A stretch of DNA of 8,205 bases from Phycisphaerales bacterium UBA1926 (lineage in GTDB: Bacteria > Planctomycetota > Phycisphaerae > Phycisphaerales > UBA1924): positions 54,436 through 62,640 of the forward strand of contig DDFO01000051.1 of the NCBI GenBank assembly GCA_002337215.1, read 5' to 3'. Of this stretch, positions 1 to 8,132 are shown in pieces. The notes below the pieces were generated by a model. It was not told the origin of the DNA, did no database searches, and saw only the letters and a list, made by a program, of their open reading frames with translations. The translations under genes and the position numbers were made by a program. The first letter of the stretch is position 1, and every line of letters starts with the position of its first letter.

Positions 1-161
1 GCCACCATCCCCGAGGGGTCGTCGCTCGCGCGGTTGATCCGTTTGCCGGTCGCCAGGCGTTCGAGCGAGTCGCCCGCGTCCGACTGAGCGCGCGCGAGCG
101 CCCGGCGGAGCCCGTACCCCGCGCCAAACAGCATCGACGATCCGCCAACACGCAGCGACAT
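1..161 (-). CDS. Flagellin-type protein, N-terminal fragment (runs off left edge)
   Basis: Reading leftwards from the ATG at 161-159, an open frame of 53 codons continues to the window edge without a stop. Residues 33-53 read as the conserved flagellin N-terminal helix: SLERLATGKRINRASDDPSG matches the family pattern of a Leu-Ser/Ala-Thr/Ser-Gly-Lys-Arg-Ile-Asn segment followed by a Ser/Lys-Asp-Asp turn. Flagellins are exported by the flagellar type III apparatus and polymerise into the filament through this helix pairing with the C-terminal helix. The hook-filament junction protein FlgL carries a similar motif, so FlgL or a flagellin paralogue cannot be excluded without the C-terminus. Only a weak purine stretch (CGAGA) precedes the ATG. 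No convincing sigma-28 or sigma-54 promoter is visible in the 78 bp separating it from the divergent zinc-ribbon gene. The flagellin-N assignment is strong; the exact member is open. Confidence 0.85.
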   Translation of the reverse strand, partial: MSLRVGGSSMLFGAGYGLRRALARAQSDAGDSLERLATGKRINRASDDPSGMV

Positions 162-239
162 GCATCTCGGATCGACCGTCGCGGGGCCCGGGGCCCGCCC
201 AAGCCACGCGTGCGAACAAACCCGCACCTACGGTCGTGC

Positions 240-521
240 ATGTCACGCGGTGTGTACGACGAACCCCCCGAATCCGATGGAGTCTTCGACGACGATATCG
301 GCGATGCGCCCGATCCCGAAGGCCCGTCCCCAGAGGACCTCGAGCGGTTCGGCGACGAGTTCCGCACCTGCCCGTCGTGCGGTAGCGACGTCTACGACCA
401 GGCGGAACTCTGCCATGTCTGCGGCCATGCCTTCGAAGAACCCGCCGGAAAACCCCCCGTCTGGATCCTGATTGTCCTCGCGATCGCGCTGCTCGCGATG
501 CTCGGCCTGTTCTTGTTCTGA
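240..521 (+). CDS. Small zinc-ribbon protein with C-terminal membrane anchor
   Basis: This is a 93-residue protein of no named family. Residues 1-42 are acidic and proline-rich and probably disordered. Two CxxC knuckles at Cys44/Cys47 and Cys58/Cys61 (CPSC and CHVC followed by Gly) form a classic zinc ribbon. Residues 73-93 are a continuous hydrophobic helix ending at the C-terminus, after a Lys-Pro-Pro. There is no signal peptide, so the likely topology is a tail-anchored protein with the zinc ribbon in the cytoplasm. The frame is also open from a GTG at 210, but the ATG at 240 is preferred because the extra ten residues resemble no conserved start; neither has a strong ribosome-binding site. 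It is divergent from the flagellin-type gene. Proteins of this layout are common and mostly uncharacterised, and I assign no function. Confidence 0.75.
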   Translation: MSRGVYDEPPESDGVFDDDIGDAPDPEGPSPEDLERFGDEFRTCPSCGSDVYDQAELCHVCGHAFEEPAGKPPVWILIVLAIALLAMLGLFLF

Positions 522-707
522 AAGGGCATTGCCGCGCCCCGAAATCCGGGCACCGCGGCGTGCCGGAGCAGGATCCCGCGCGAAAAATCGCCGATATCAT
601 GCCGCCTCGGGCGGCCTCGCCCGTACTGTTGATATCTCAAGACCGATCGGTCGGTGGCTCGGGAGGGAGACGCCCCGTTCGGAATCCGCTATCAGGAGAC
701 CATTGCC
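522..707 (+). other. Intergenic region with two GC-rich stem-loops upstream of the secreted-protein gene
   Basis: After the zinc-ribbon stop, 531-536 pairs with 554-559 (GCCGCG/CGCGGC) around a smaller CCC/GGG stem. A second stem, GCCGCC/GGCGGC with a TCG loop, lies at 601-615. Neither is followed by a T-run, so they are at best weak terminators or transcript-end structures. The region also contains the palindrome at 641-652, and the Shine-Dalgarno AGGAG at 694-698 that fixes the next start. No sigma-70 promoter stands out. Confidence 0.4.
641..652. promoter_or_regulatory. Perfect 12-bp palindrome, possible operator
   Basis: GACCGATCGGTC is a perfect inverted repeat 55 bp before the start of the secreted-protein gene. 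Palindromes of the GACC...GGTC type are bound by several TetR-family repressors, and the position fits an operator. A perfect 12-mer palindrome is expected about twice by chance in a window this long, and no regulator is encoded next to it, so this remains a suggestion. Confidence 0.25.
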
Positions 708-1835
708 ATGTCCGCCAGGTCAGTCATGTCGTCAAAGATCGCTGTTTCGTCGCTGTTCGTGCTCGCGTGCCTGTCGGGCACCGCGTTCGGCCAGGTCGCG
801 CCCCCGCCCCCGCCCGCCGGGGAGCCCGAGGCGGAGTTCGTGCCCCCGCCCATGCCCGCGCCGCGACCGGTCCAGCAGAGGCCCCAGCGCCCCCAGGGTG
901 CCCAGCAGACCGATGCGAGGCTGACCACCGAGCTGCCCCCGTTCCCCTATCCCCCGCTCTACAGCTTCTGCGGCACCGAGGACCACCGCGTTGACGACGT
1001 CTGCACCTTCGAAAGCAACGTGCACTACGTCGCCCTGCGGCCCAACCCGACGATCTCGCCCAGCATGGTCCCCCGCATCCAGGCGATCATCATCGCCCGC
1101 CGCTCGCGGATGGAGAGCATGGTTATCGACAGCCTCGGCGTCATGGAAGACATCGACGGCGGGCTCGTCCAGGAGATCTCGATCTCCGACCCCGTGACCC
1201 TCCAGGAGATGCTCGAGCGCGTCAAGCCGCTCACGGCCCCCTCGAACCTGACCCAGGAACTCCAGAACCGCAAGATCCTCAGCGGCACGCAGGCCAAGTT
1301 CAACATCCAGATCATCAGCGAGTACCAGAAGGCCTACGGCGAGTTCCTCCGCCGGACCGACCCGGACAACGCGACCGACCGGTTCATGCAGCAAATGTTC
1401 AACGACTCGCTCGCCGAGGCGAAGCAGGCCTTCAACGGCATGCTCCACGAGTCGCGCACGAAGATGGACGACGTGCTCAAGGAAGTCGACGGCGTGCCCA
1501 GCAATGTCGCCACCGCCCTGCGTGCCCTCGCGATCGACGACCTGGAGATCGACCCCGAGCAGATCAAGGCGAGCGCCGAGAAGGTCAAGCTCGCGTGGCG
1601 CCCGCTCACGCTCGAGCAGAAGGCCGCGTTCCTCGGCGCCGTCCGCTCGACGCGGGGCGATCAGGCCCAGATCCCCTCGGTGCCCACCATCGACGTCATG
1701 CACGGCGGCAAGTCCGTCCAGAACGTTGGCAAGGACTCCGTCAAGGTCATGGACACCGCCACGAACGTCGAGGTCAAGGACGGCCGCAAGGTCGTGACCG
1801 ACAAGGATGAGAACGATCAGGAAGACGACGGCTGA
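708..1835 (+). CDS. Exported proline-rich protein of unknown family
   Basis: This is a 375-residue protein I do not recognise. The ATG at 708 is chosen because AGGAG lies 9 nt upstream (694-698); a GTG at 654 opens the frame further but has no such support. Residues 1-28 form a Sec signal peptide: basic start, hydrophobic core SSLFVLACLSG, and a signal-peptidase-I-like site AFG|Q. A Val-Leu-Ala-Cys inside the core is a poor lipobox, so a lipoprotein is less likely. Residues 32-62 are proline/glutamine-rich and probably a flexible linker. The mature region has two cysteines (Cys88, Cys99) that could form a disulfide, then a mostly helical charged body (about 110-310), and a Lys/Asp-rich tail ending in EDDG. 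No catalytic motif or transmembrane segment is visible after the signal. It would act outside the cytoplasmic membrane. It appears to be a single-gene unit, ended by the hairpin at 1881-1910. Confidence 0.8.
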   Translation: MSARSVMSSKIAVSSLFVLACLSGTAFGQVAPPPPPAGEPEAEFVPPPMPAPRPVQQRPQRPQGAQQTDARLTTELPPFPYPPLYSFCGTEDHRVDDVCTFESNVHYVALRPNPTISPSMVPRIQAIIIARRSRMESMVIDSLGVMEDIDGGLVQEISISDPVTLQEMLERVKPLTAPSNLTQELQNRKILSGTQAKFNIQIISEYQKAYGEFLRRTDPDNATDRFMQQMFNDSLAEAKQAFNGMLHESRTKMDDVLKEVDGVPSNVATALRALAIDDLEIDPEQIKASAEKVKLAWRPLTLEQKAAFLGAVRSTRGDQAQIPSVPTIDVMHGGKSVQNVGKDSVKVMDTATNVEVKDGRKVVTDKDENDQEDDG

Positions 1836-1880
1836 TCCACCAGTCGCCTGGACGGCTCACGTTCCAGCACGATTCCCACG

Positions 1881-1910
1881 AGGGCCCGGACGACAACGCC
1901 GGGCCTTCTT
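1881..1910 (+). terminator. Rho-independent terminator after the secreted-protein gene
   Basis: GGCCCGG (1883-1889) pairs with CCGGGCC (1899-1905) over a 9-nt loop. The stem extends by a G-T and an A-T pair to nine pairs, and TTCTTTCT follows directly. It lies 46 nt after the stop at 1835. On the other strand the same stem lies 60 nt past the lysS stop but lacks a T-run, so it may also slow transcription arriving from lysS. Confidence 0.75.
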
Positions 1911-1937
1911 TCTGCGCACACGCGCGCCCAATCTCCG

Positions 1938-1967
1938 GCCCGATCAACAGCCCGATCAACAGCCCGA

Positions 1968-1970
<3 letters not shown>
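1938..1970 (-). repeat. 12-bp tandem repeat carrying three in-frame stop codons at the lysS 3' end
   Basis: The unit GCCCGATCAACA (plus strand) occurs at 1938-1949 and 1950-1961, with a third partial copy at 1962-1970. Read on the minus strand, each copy starts with TGA. Because the unit is 12 nt, all three TGA codons are in the lysS frame, the first being the lysS stop at 1970-1968. The repeat probably arose by slippage at the stop codon. Confidence 0.8.
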
Positions 1971-3611
<1,641 letters not shown>

Positions 3612-3650
3612 GCGGCGATGGTAGGAGAGCCGAGTTCCGCCGGGCCCGGG

Positions 3651-4142
3651 TCAGGCCTTCTCCGCGCCGCCCTCTTTGACCTTTCGCCCCTCGATGCTCA
3701 GCGCAAGGGCCCGGGCCATTTCCGTATCGCAGAGCGGGACCGACCCGTTCGATTCCACAATGAGGTGGCTGAGGCGGACCGATTTGAAGTTCTCGATGAA
3801 CTGGCGGGCCGCCTCGTCCACGCAGGTGTGCAGCGCGCACAGGTTCGACCCGTGGTTCGGGAGACCGAGCGGGCAGGTTCTGATCCGCTCGACCGGGTCG
3901 ATCGCGTTAACGACATCGAGCAGCGAGATTTCCTCGGCCGGCCTCGCGAGGCGGTAGCCGCCCCCCACGCCCCGCCGGCCTGTGATCAGGCCCGCCTGCG
4001 CGAGCGACTGGAGGACCTTGGCGAGATAGTTCGGCGGCACGAGCGTCAGCTCGGCGAGCCTGGGGGTCGGCGTCAGCTCGTCGGGGCTGTACGCGAGGCA
4101 CGCCATCGCTCGCAGGGCATACTCGGTGGTCTGGCTCAGCAT
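3651..4142 (-). CDS. Rrf2-family transcriptional regulator
   Basis: This 163-residue protein starts at the ATG at 4142, fixed by AAGGAG six bases upstream; a GTG at 4157 overlaps that ribosome site and is rejected. Residues 1-85 are the Rrf2 winged helix-turn-helix: the opening LSQTTEYALRAM, recognition-helix region NYLAKVLQSLAQAGLI (38-53), and wing GRRGVGGGYRLARP (56-69). Three cysteines follow in the usual cluster-binding region at Cys90, Cys102 and Cys107, with Cys15 and Cys138 elsewhere. IscR and NsrR use similarly placed cysteines to hold an iron-sulfur cluster, but spacing here (11 and 4 intervening residues) differs from IscR (5 and 5). Iron-sulfur or redox sensing is therefore possible but not shown. 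No isc, suf or cysteine genes are adjacent; the downstream gene is lysS. A 220-bp gap upstream contains a possible promoter. Confidence 0.93.
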   Translation of the reverse strand: MLSQTTEYALRAMACLAYSPDELTPTPRLAELTLVPPNYLAKVLQSLAQAGLITGRRGVGGGYRLARPAEEISLLDVVNAIDPVERIRTCPLGLPNHGSNLCALHTCVDEAARQFIENFKSVRLSHLIVESNGSVPLCDTEMARALALSIEGRKVKEGGAEKA

Positions 4143-4301
4143 CGACGGCTCCTTCACGGCCGGGGCGATCGTCGGATCAACCCCATCGCGCCGCTCGCAC
4201 GGTTCCCGCGCGGAGAACGCGGCAGCCCCCTACCAAGAACAAATGAGATTCGCCGCGGGCGGCGCGTCGGCCTCCCGAGGGCCCGGTCCGCGATCGTCCG
4301 A

Positions 4302-4307
4302 AGTATA
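4302..4307 (-). promoter_or_regulatory. Possible -10 element for the Rrf2-lysS unit
   Basis: On the minus strand TATACT occurs in an AT-richer patch of the 220-bp gap between moxR and the Rrf2 gene, one base away from TATAAT. No good -35 is seen 16-18 bp upstream. If used, it gives a GC-rich leader of roughly 150 nt before the Rrf2 start. Confidence 0.35.
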
Positions 4308-4362
4308 GAAGCGGCCGCCCGGAAATCTTCACCGGTACGGTAATTAGCCGGGAGCGGTCGGA

Positions 4363-5451
<1,089 letters not shown>

Positions 5452-5582
5452 GCGTGCTCCTGTCGCGGACGCGGAACAGAGATCGCGCCCGGGGCATGGT
5501 ACCGGCACGGGTCGCGTCCGGTTCGGAGCGGCCAACGACTTCACAGAAACGCGTGCGTTCTCTCCTGATCGGCCGGCACTTC
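5452..5582 (-). other. Leader region of moxR
   Basis: These 131 bp lie between the upstream terminator and the moxR ATG and must hold the moxR promoter unless transcription reads through. I see the AGGAG ribosome site next to the start, but no clear -35/-10 pair, operator or riboswitch. Open frames crossing it are extensions or out-of-frame shadows of moxR. Confidence 0.4.
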
Positions 5583-5622
5583 AAAAAAAAGACGGCCGAG
5601 CGGGGTCTCTACGCTCGGCCGT
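5583..5622 (-). terminator. Strong Rho-independent terminator
   Basis: On the minus strand an 11-bp perfect stem (ACGGCCGAGCG at 5592-5602 pairing with CGCTCGGCCGT at 5612-5622, plus coordinates) with a 9-nt loop is followed after one C by eight T. It is the clearest terminator in the window. It ends transcription coming from the PDZ gene, whose stop is 200 bp upstream, or from a small RNA in between. Confidence 0.93.
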
Positions 5623-5822
5623 GGGCGACCGGCGGGGATTGCCGGATCGCAAGGGGATGTCTGATTCGGAGTCGCCGGCGAGCCCTTCTCGCGGCTCATC
5701 GGCTGTTGGTCGGACGGGGTTACCCCCGGACTGAGCCTGATTCGGATTGCCCCGCAAGGCCTTTCATCCGGCTCGGTTCATCCGACGTTTTTTCTACCGG
5801 TCGCGGATCGATCGCGTTGCGA
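5623..5822 (-). ncRNA. Structured non-coding stretch ending in a terminator: long 3' UTR or small RNA candidate
   Basis: Between the PDZ stop and the T8 terminator lie 200 bp with no credible gene. By eye it folds: 5693-5698 pairs with 5732-5737 (GGCTCA/TGAGCC), 5709-5711 with 5729-5731, and 5715-5719 with 5724-5728 (CGGGG/CCCCG, TTAC loop). The right arm 5724-5737 is therefore paired without a break. A direct repeat CTGATTCGGA (plus) occurs at 5661-5670 and 5737-5746, the second next to that stem. No known RNA family is recognised and no promoter is clear, so an ordinary 3' UTR is equally possible. Confidence 0.35.
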
Positions 5823-7130
5823 TCATTCGCGATCTTTTCGTGAGTCGTCGAGCATCTGCTCGAACTTGTCGAACATGCGATCGAGCATGTGCTCCATCTT
5901 CTCCCACCGGGCCTCGAGCCGGTCTTCGAGCGATTCGAGACGGTCCTCGAACTGGTCTTCCAGATCCTCGAGGCGCTCCTCGAGCGCGTCGGTCATTTCT
6001 TCGCGATCGTCGTCGTTAAAGATCAGCCGGCCCTTGTTGTCGAGGAGGAGCGCCTGGTTGCGGCGCAGCCCCTCGGCTCTGGACGCGAGCTCGCGCTGCA
6101 TCTTGGCGAGCTGCTCGGAGAACTTCTCCTGGGCTTCCTTGTCGTCGCCGAACACGCGGAGTTTCTCGAGCTGCTCCATCGCGTCTTCGATCGACCGGGC
6201 CGAGTCACGGCCCAGAGCGCCCGGGAACCGGTTGTTGTTCTCGAACCCCAGTGTCCAGCCCTGGCCCGGGCTCGCGCTGGTGTTGACGCTGACGGTGACC
6301 CCGAGCTTCTTCGCGTCGTACGCGGCGAGCTCGAGCGTCCGGTCGATCTTCTTGCCACCACGGACGATGACGAACTCGAGCTCATCGCCCGGCTCGGACT
6401 CCATCAGGATCTCGCCGAGCATGCCGGGCCGATCGATCTCGTCGCCGTCCACCTCGATGATGATGTCCCACTTCTTGAGCCCCGCCTTATCGGCCGGGAG
6501 CCCCTCCATCACCTTCTCGATCAGCACCGCGTACTCACTCACCCCCAGCTGGGCCTGGAGGGCCTCGCCCGGGCCCTCGAGCAGGACCCCGAGCATGACG
6601 GGCGGCCGCTCCATCGCGATCGCACTGTTCAGTTCGTTCTGCTGATCTTGCGACGAGAAGAACCGGTCCATGACCCCGGGGACTCTCGGCGCACTCGGGG
6701 CCGAGGGTGCCCGGGCGATTTCGGTTCTCCACGATGCGGTGCCGTTGTTCTGGCCGGCGCCCTCGACGCGGGCAACGCGGAGCTCTTTGATCACATCCCC
6801 GTTGTCGTCGAGGATGATGACCTTGCCATCCTTCATCTTGACAAGGTCGTCGGCGACGCGGATGCCGTTCACCTTGGCGACCGTCGCGTCGTTCTTGATG
6901 ATGACTTCGTACTTATCGCCGTCGTCGATTGTGATCATCTCGACGGTCTTGCCGGATTGCCCGCCGTGCGTCCCGTCGGTATGGGTGGTGTGCACGACAT
7001 GCGGGGCGTGGACGGAATCATTGTGCTCGGTGTGGACGGCGTGATCCGGACCGACCGCGGCGCCGGCGATGCCCACGAAGGCGGAGGCCGCGAGTCCCGC
7101 GGCGATGCTCATCAAACGTGTGCGTGTCAT
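5823..7130 (-). CDS. Exported PDZ-domain protein with His-rich segment and C-terminal coiled coil
   Basis: This 435-residue protein starts at the ATG at 7130, preceded by AAGGAG with a 7-nt spacer. Residues 1-25 are a Sec signal peptide (MTRTRL, hydrophobic core, AGA-A cleavage region). Residues 30-55 hold eight histidines spaced mostly by two to four residues, a possible metal-binding stretch. Residues 60-120 look like a small beta-rich segment. A PDZ domain spans about 178-268, with a MLGV carboxylate-loop-like start and the typical ADKAGLKKWDIIIEVDGDEI core. No protease residues (no GNSGG) are present, so it is a PDZ adaptor, not a DegP/HtrA enzyme. Residues 313-355 are helical and 379-430 a strongly charged coiled coil. 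It would act in the periplasm or envelope. The anti-sigma-like gene lies 258 bp upstream on the same strand. Confidence 0.88.
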   Translation of the reverse strand: MTRTRLMSIAAGLAASAFVGIAGAAVGPDHAVHTEHNDSVHAPHVVHTTHTDGTHGGQSGKTVEMITIDDGDKYEVIIKNDATVAKVNGIRVADDLVKMKDGKVIILDDNGDVIKELRVARVEGAGQNNGTASWRTEIARAPSAPSAPRVPGVMDRFFSSQDQQNELNSAIAMERPPVMLGVLLEGPGEALQAQLGVSEYAVLIEKVMEGLPADKAGLKKWDIIIEVDGDEIDRPGMLGEILMESEPGDELEFVIVRGGKKIDRTLELAAYDAKKLGVTVSVNTSASPGQGWTLGFENNNRFPGALGRDSARSIEDAMEQLEKLRVFGDDKEAQEKFSEQLAKMQRELASRAEGLRRNQALLLDNKGRLIFNDDDREEMTDALEERLEDLEDQFEDRLESLEDRLEARWEKMEHMLDRMFDKFEQMLDDSRKDRE

Positions 7131-7388
7131 GGTAAAACTCCTTGGTTCATCGCCCCGCCGAGCGGGGGAGTGAGGCTTGTTTGTACTCGTGCATTGAGTT
7201 CTTGCGTGTCGAGCGTTGCGTGTCTGGCGATCGCGTGTTCCAGGCCCGGTCCGCCCCGAACGCTTCGGGCGGCTGTCGGCTCTTGTGCGTTGCTGCCCAT
7301 ACAGATGCGCCGTTGCCGGATGCCCGTCGCGGGGCGATCGAAAAAGATCGCACGCGCCGACCGGCGCGGAAGACCCGCCGCCGAGAAC
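7131..7388 (-). other. Intergenic leader of the PDZ gene with several hairpins
   Basis: Besides the AAGGAG ribosome site, this gap has a strong stem-loop at 7251-7272 (CCGCCC/GGGCGG plus CGAA/TTCG, one bulged C). It also has an interrupted palindrome at 7334-7351 (GCGATC, six bases, GATCGC) and the hairpin at 7353-7368. No clear sigma-70 promoter is visible. A GGAAC in the minus strand near 7246 could be an ECF-type -35, but no matching -10 stands out. Confidence 0.4.
7341..7368 (-). terminator. Possible terminator after the anti-sigma-like gene
   Basis: On the minus strand CGCGCC-GGTC-GGCGCG forms a perfect 6-bp stem with a 4-nt loop, 20 nt after the stop at 7389. A run of five T follows, but only after seven other bases, which is farther than usual. 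It may be a weak terminator, leaving some read-through into the PDZ gene. Confidence 0.35.
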
Positions 7389-8132
7389 TCAGTACGACAC
7401 GCGTGTCCGGCGGGCCTCGGGCTCGGCCGGAACGATCGCGGCGGCGCCGAACTCATCTCGGCCGACGCGGTAGATCTGATCGGCCGGGATCGTCTCGCGC
7501 TCGACGATCTGACGCAGGTAGACGACCTCGATGCCCGTGCCGTCCGCGGTGGGCTTCGAATCGATCACGACCCGGTTGGGCACCTCGCCAAGCACCGTGC
7601 CGGCGTCGCGCCCCGCGTCCATGTAGCGCTCGAGCGCCTGGTCGGGTGTCGGGTTCCCAACGAGCGCCCCGTGGGTCGGCCCGAGCCCGGCGCTGTTCAC
7701 CGTTCCGTTCAGCGGTGTCTGCGAGGACGTCGGCGCGGGGAGCCCCGTGAACCAGACGAGCAGGATCGCCGCCGCCGCCGCCCAGCCGCCCCACGCGCGG
7801 ACGCCGTCCATCCGGCGTTGAAAACGCTCGTGCGGCGTCATCAGCTCGCCCTCGGGGATCTCGACGTCATCGGCGAGCAGGCCGACCGCTTCGACCGCGT
7901 CGGCGAGCGCCTCGTGCTGGCGCTGCGTATCGGTCAGGTCCGTCCAGACCGATGGGTCCGCGTGCGCGAGCGACCGCAGGGCGGACCAATCACGCTCGCT
8001 CGCTTCCCCGTCGATGACCCGGCTGATCAGCTCGTCGCGCCGGTCGAACGCGCCGCCGTCACCGTCGCGGGTCTCCGCCCGGTTCGTGCCGCTGTTCATG
8101 TCGTCGCTGGTGTTGTGCTCGTTGTCTTGCAT
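7389..8132 (-). CDS. Anti-sigma-factor-like single-pass membrane protein
   Basis: This 247-residue protein starts at the ATG at 8132, with AGGA four to five bases upstream. Residues 1-30 are acidic and disordered. Residues 33-110 form a helical cytoplasmic part whose start (DELISRVIDGEASERDWSAL, 33-52) resembles the N-terminal helix of anti-sigma domains. It lacks the HxxxCxxC zinc motif of the ZAS group. A single membrane helix spans about 113-131. The extracytoplasmic part (132-247) has a Ser/Thr/Gly-rich linker and then a small beta-rich domain (about 180-235). Anti-sigma factors bind an ECF sigma factor at the inner face and release it on an envelope signal. A sigma gene would be expected just upstream, beyond the right edge, and is not seen. 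The fold assignment is from sequence pattern only; a generic single-pass membrane protein is the alternative. Confidence 0.65.
   Translation of the reverse strand: MQDNEHNTSDDMNSGTNRAETRDGDGGAFDRRDELISRVIDGEASERDWSALRSLAHADPSVWTDLTDTQRQHEALADAVEAVGLLADDVEIPEGELMTPHERFQRRMDGVRAWGGWAAAAAILLVWFTGLPAPTSSQTPLNGTVNSAGLGPTHGALVGNPTPDQALERYMDAGRDAGTVLGEVPNRVVIDSKPTADGTGIEVVYLRQIVERETIPADQIYRVGRDEFGAAAIVPAEPEARRTRVSY

Noticed and set aside
472..994. Overlapping plus-strand frames between the zinc-ribbon and secreted-protein genes
   Set aside because: Arg/Pro/Ser-rich, overlapping both real genes out of frame, with no ribosome sites.
732..1703. 323-codon minus-strand frame opposite the secreted-protein gene
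   Set aside because: It has no domain or signal. The plus frame has a ribosome site, signal peptide and terminator.
5452..5544. N-terminal extension of moxR to 5544
   Set aside because: The extension is Pro/Arg-rich and unlike MoxR N-termini. The ATG at 5451 has AGGAG at correct spacing.
5771..5795. Plus-strand hairpin followed by six T as a terminator
   Set aside because: The stem is only four pairs (TCGG/CCGA) and no plus-strand gene leads into it.
5810..5834. Inverted repeat GATCGCG/CGCGATC around the PDZ stop codon
   Set aside because: It is followed on the minus strand by A-rich, not T-rich, sequence. GATCGCG words are frequent in this GC-rich DNA.
7389..8132. Zinc-binding anti-sigma (ZAS) classification
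   Set aside because: The protein has no HxxxCxxC motif and no cysteine.
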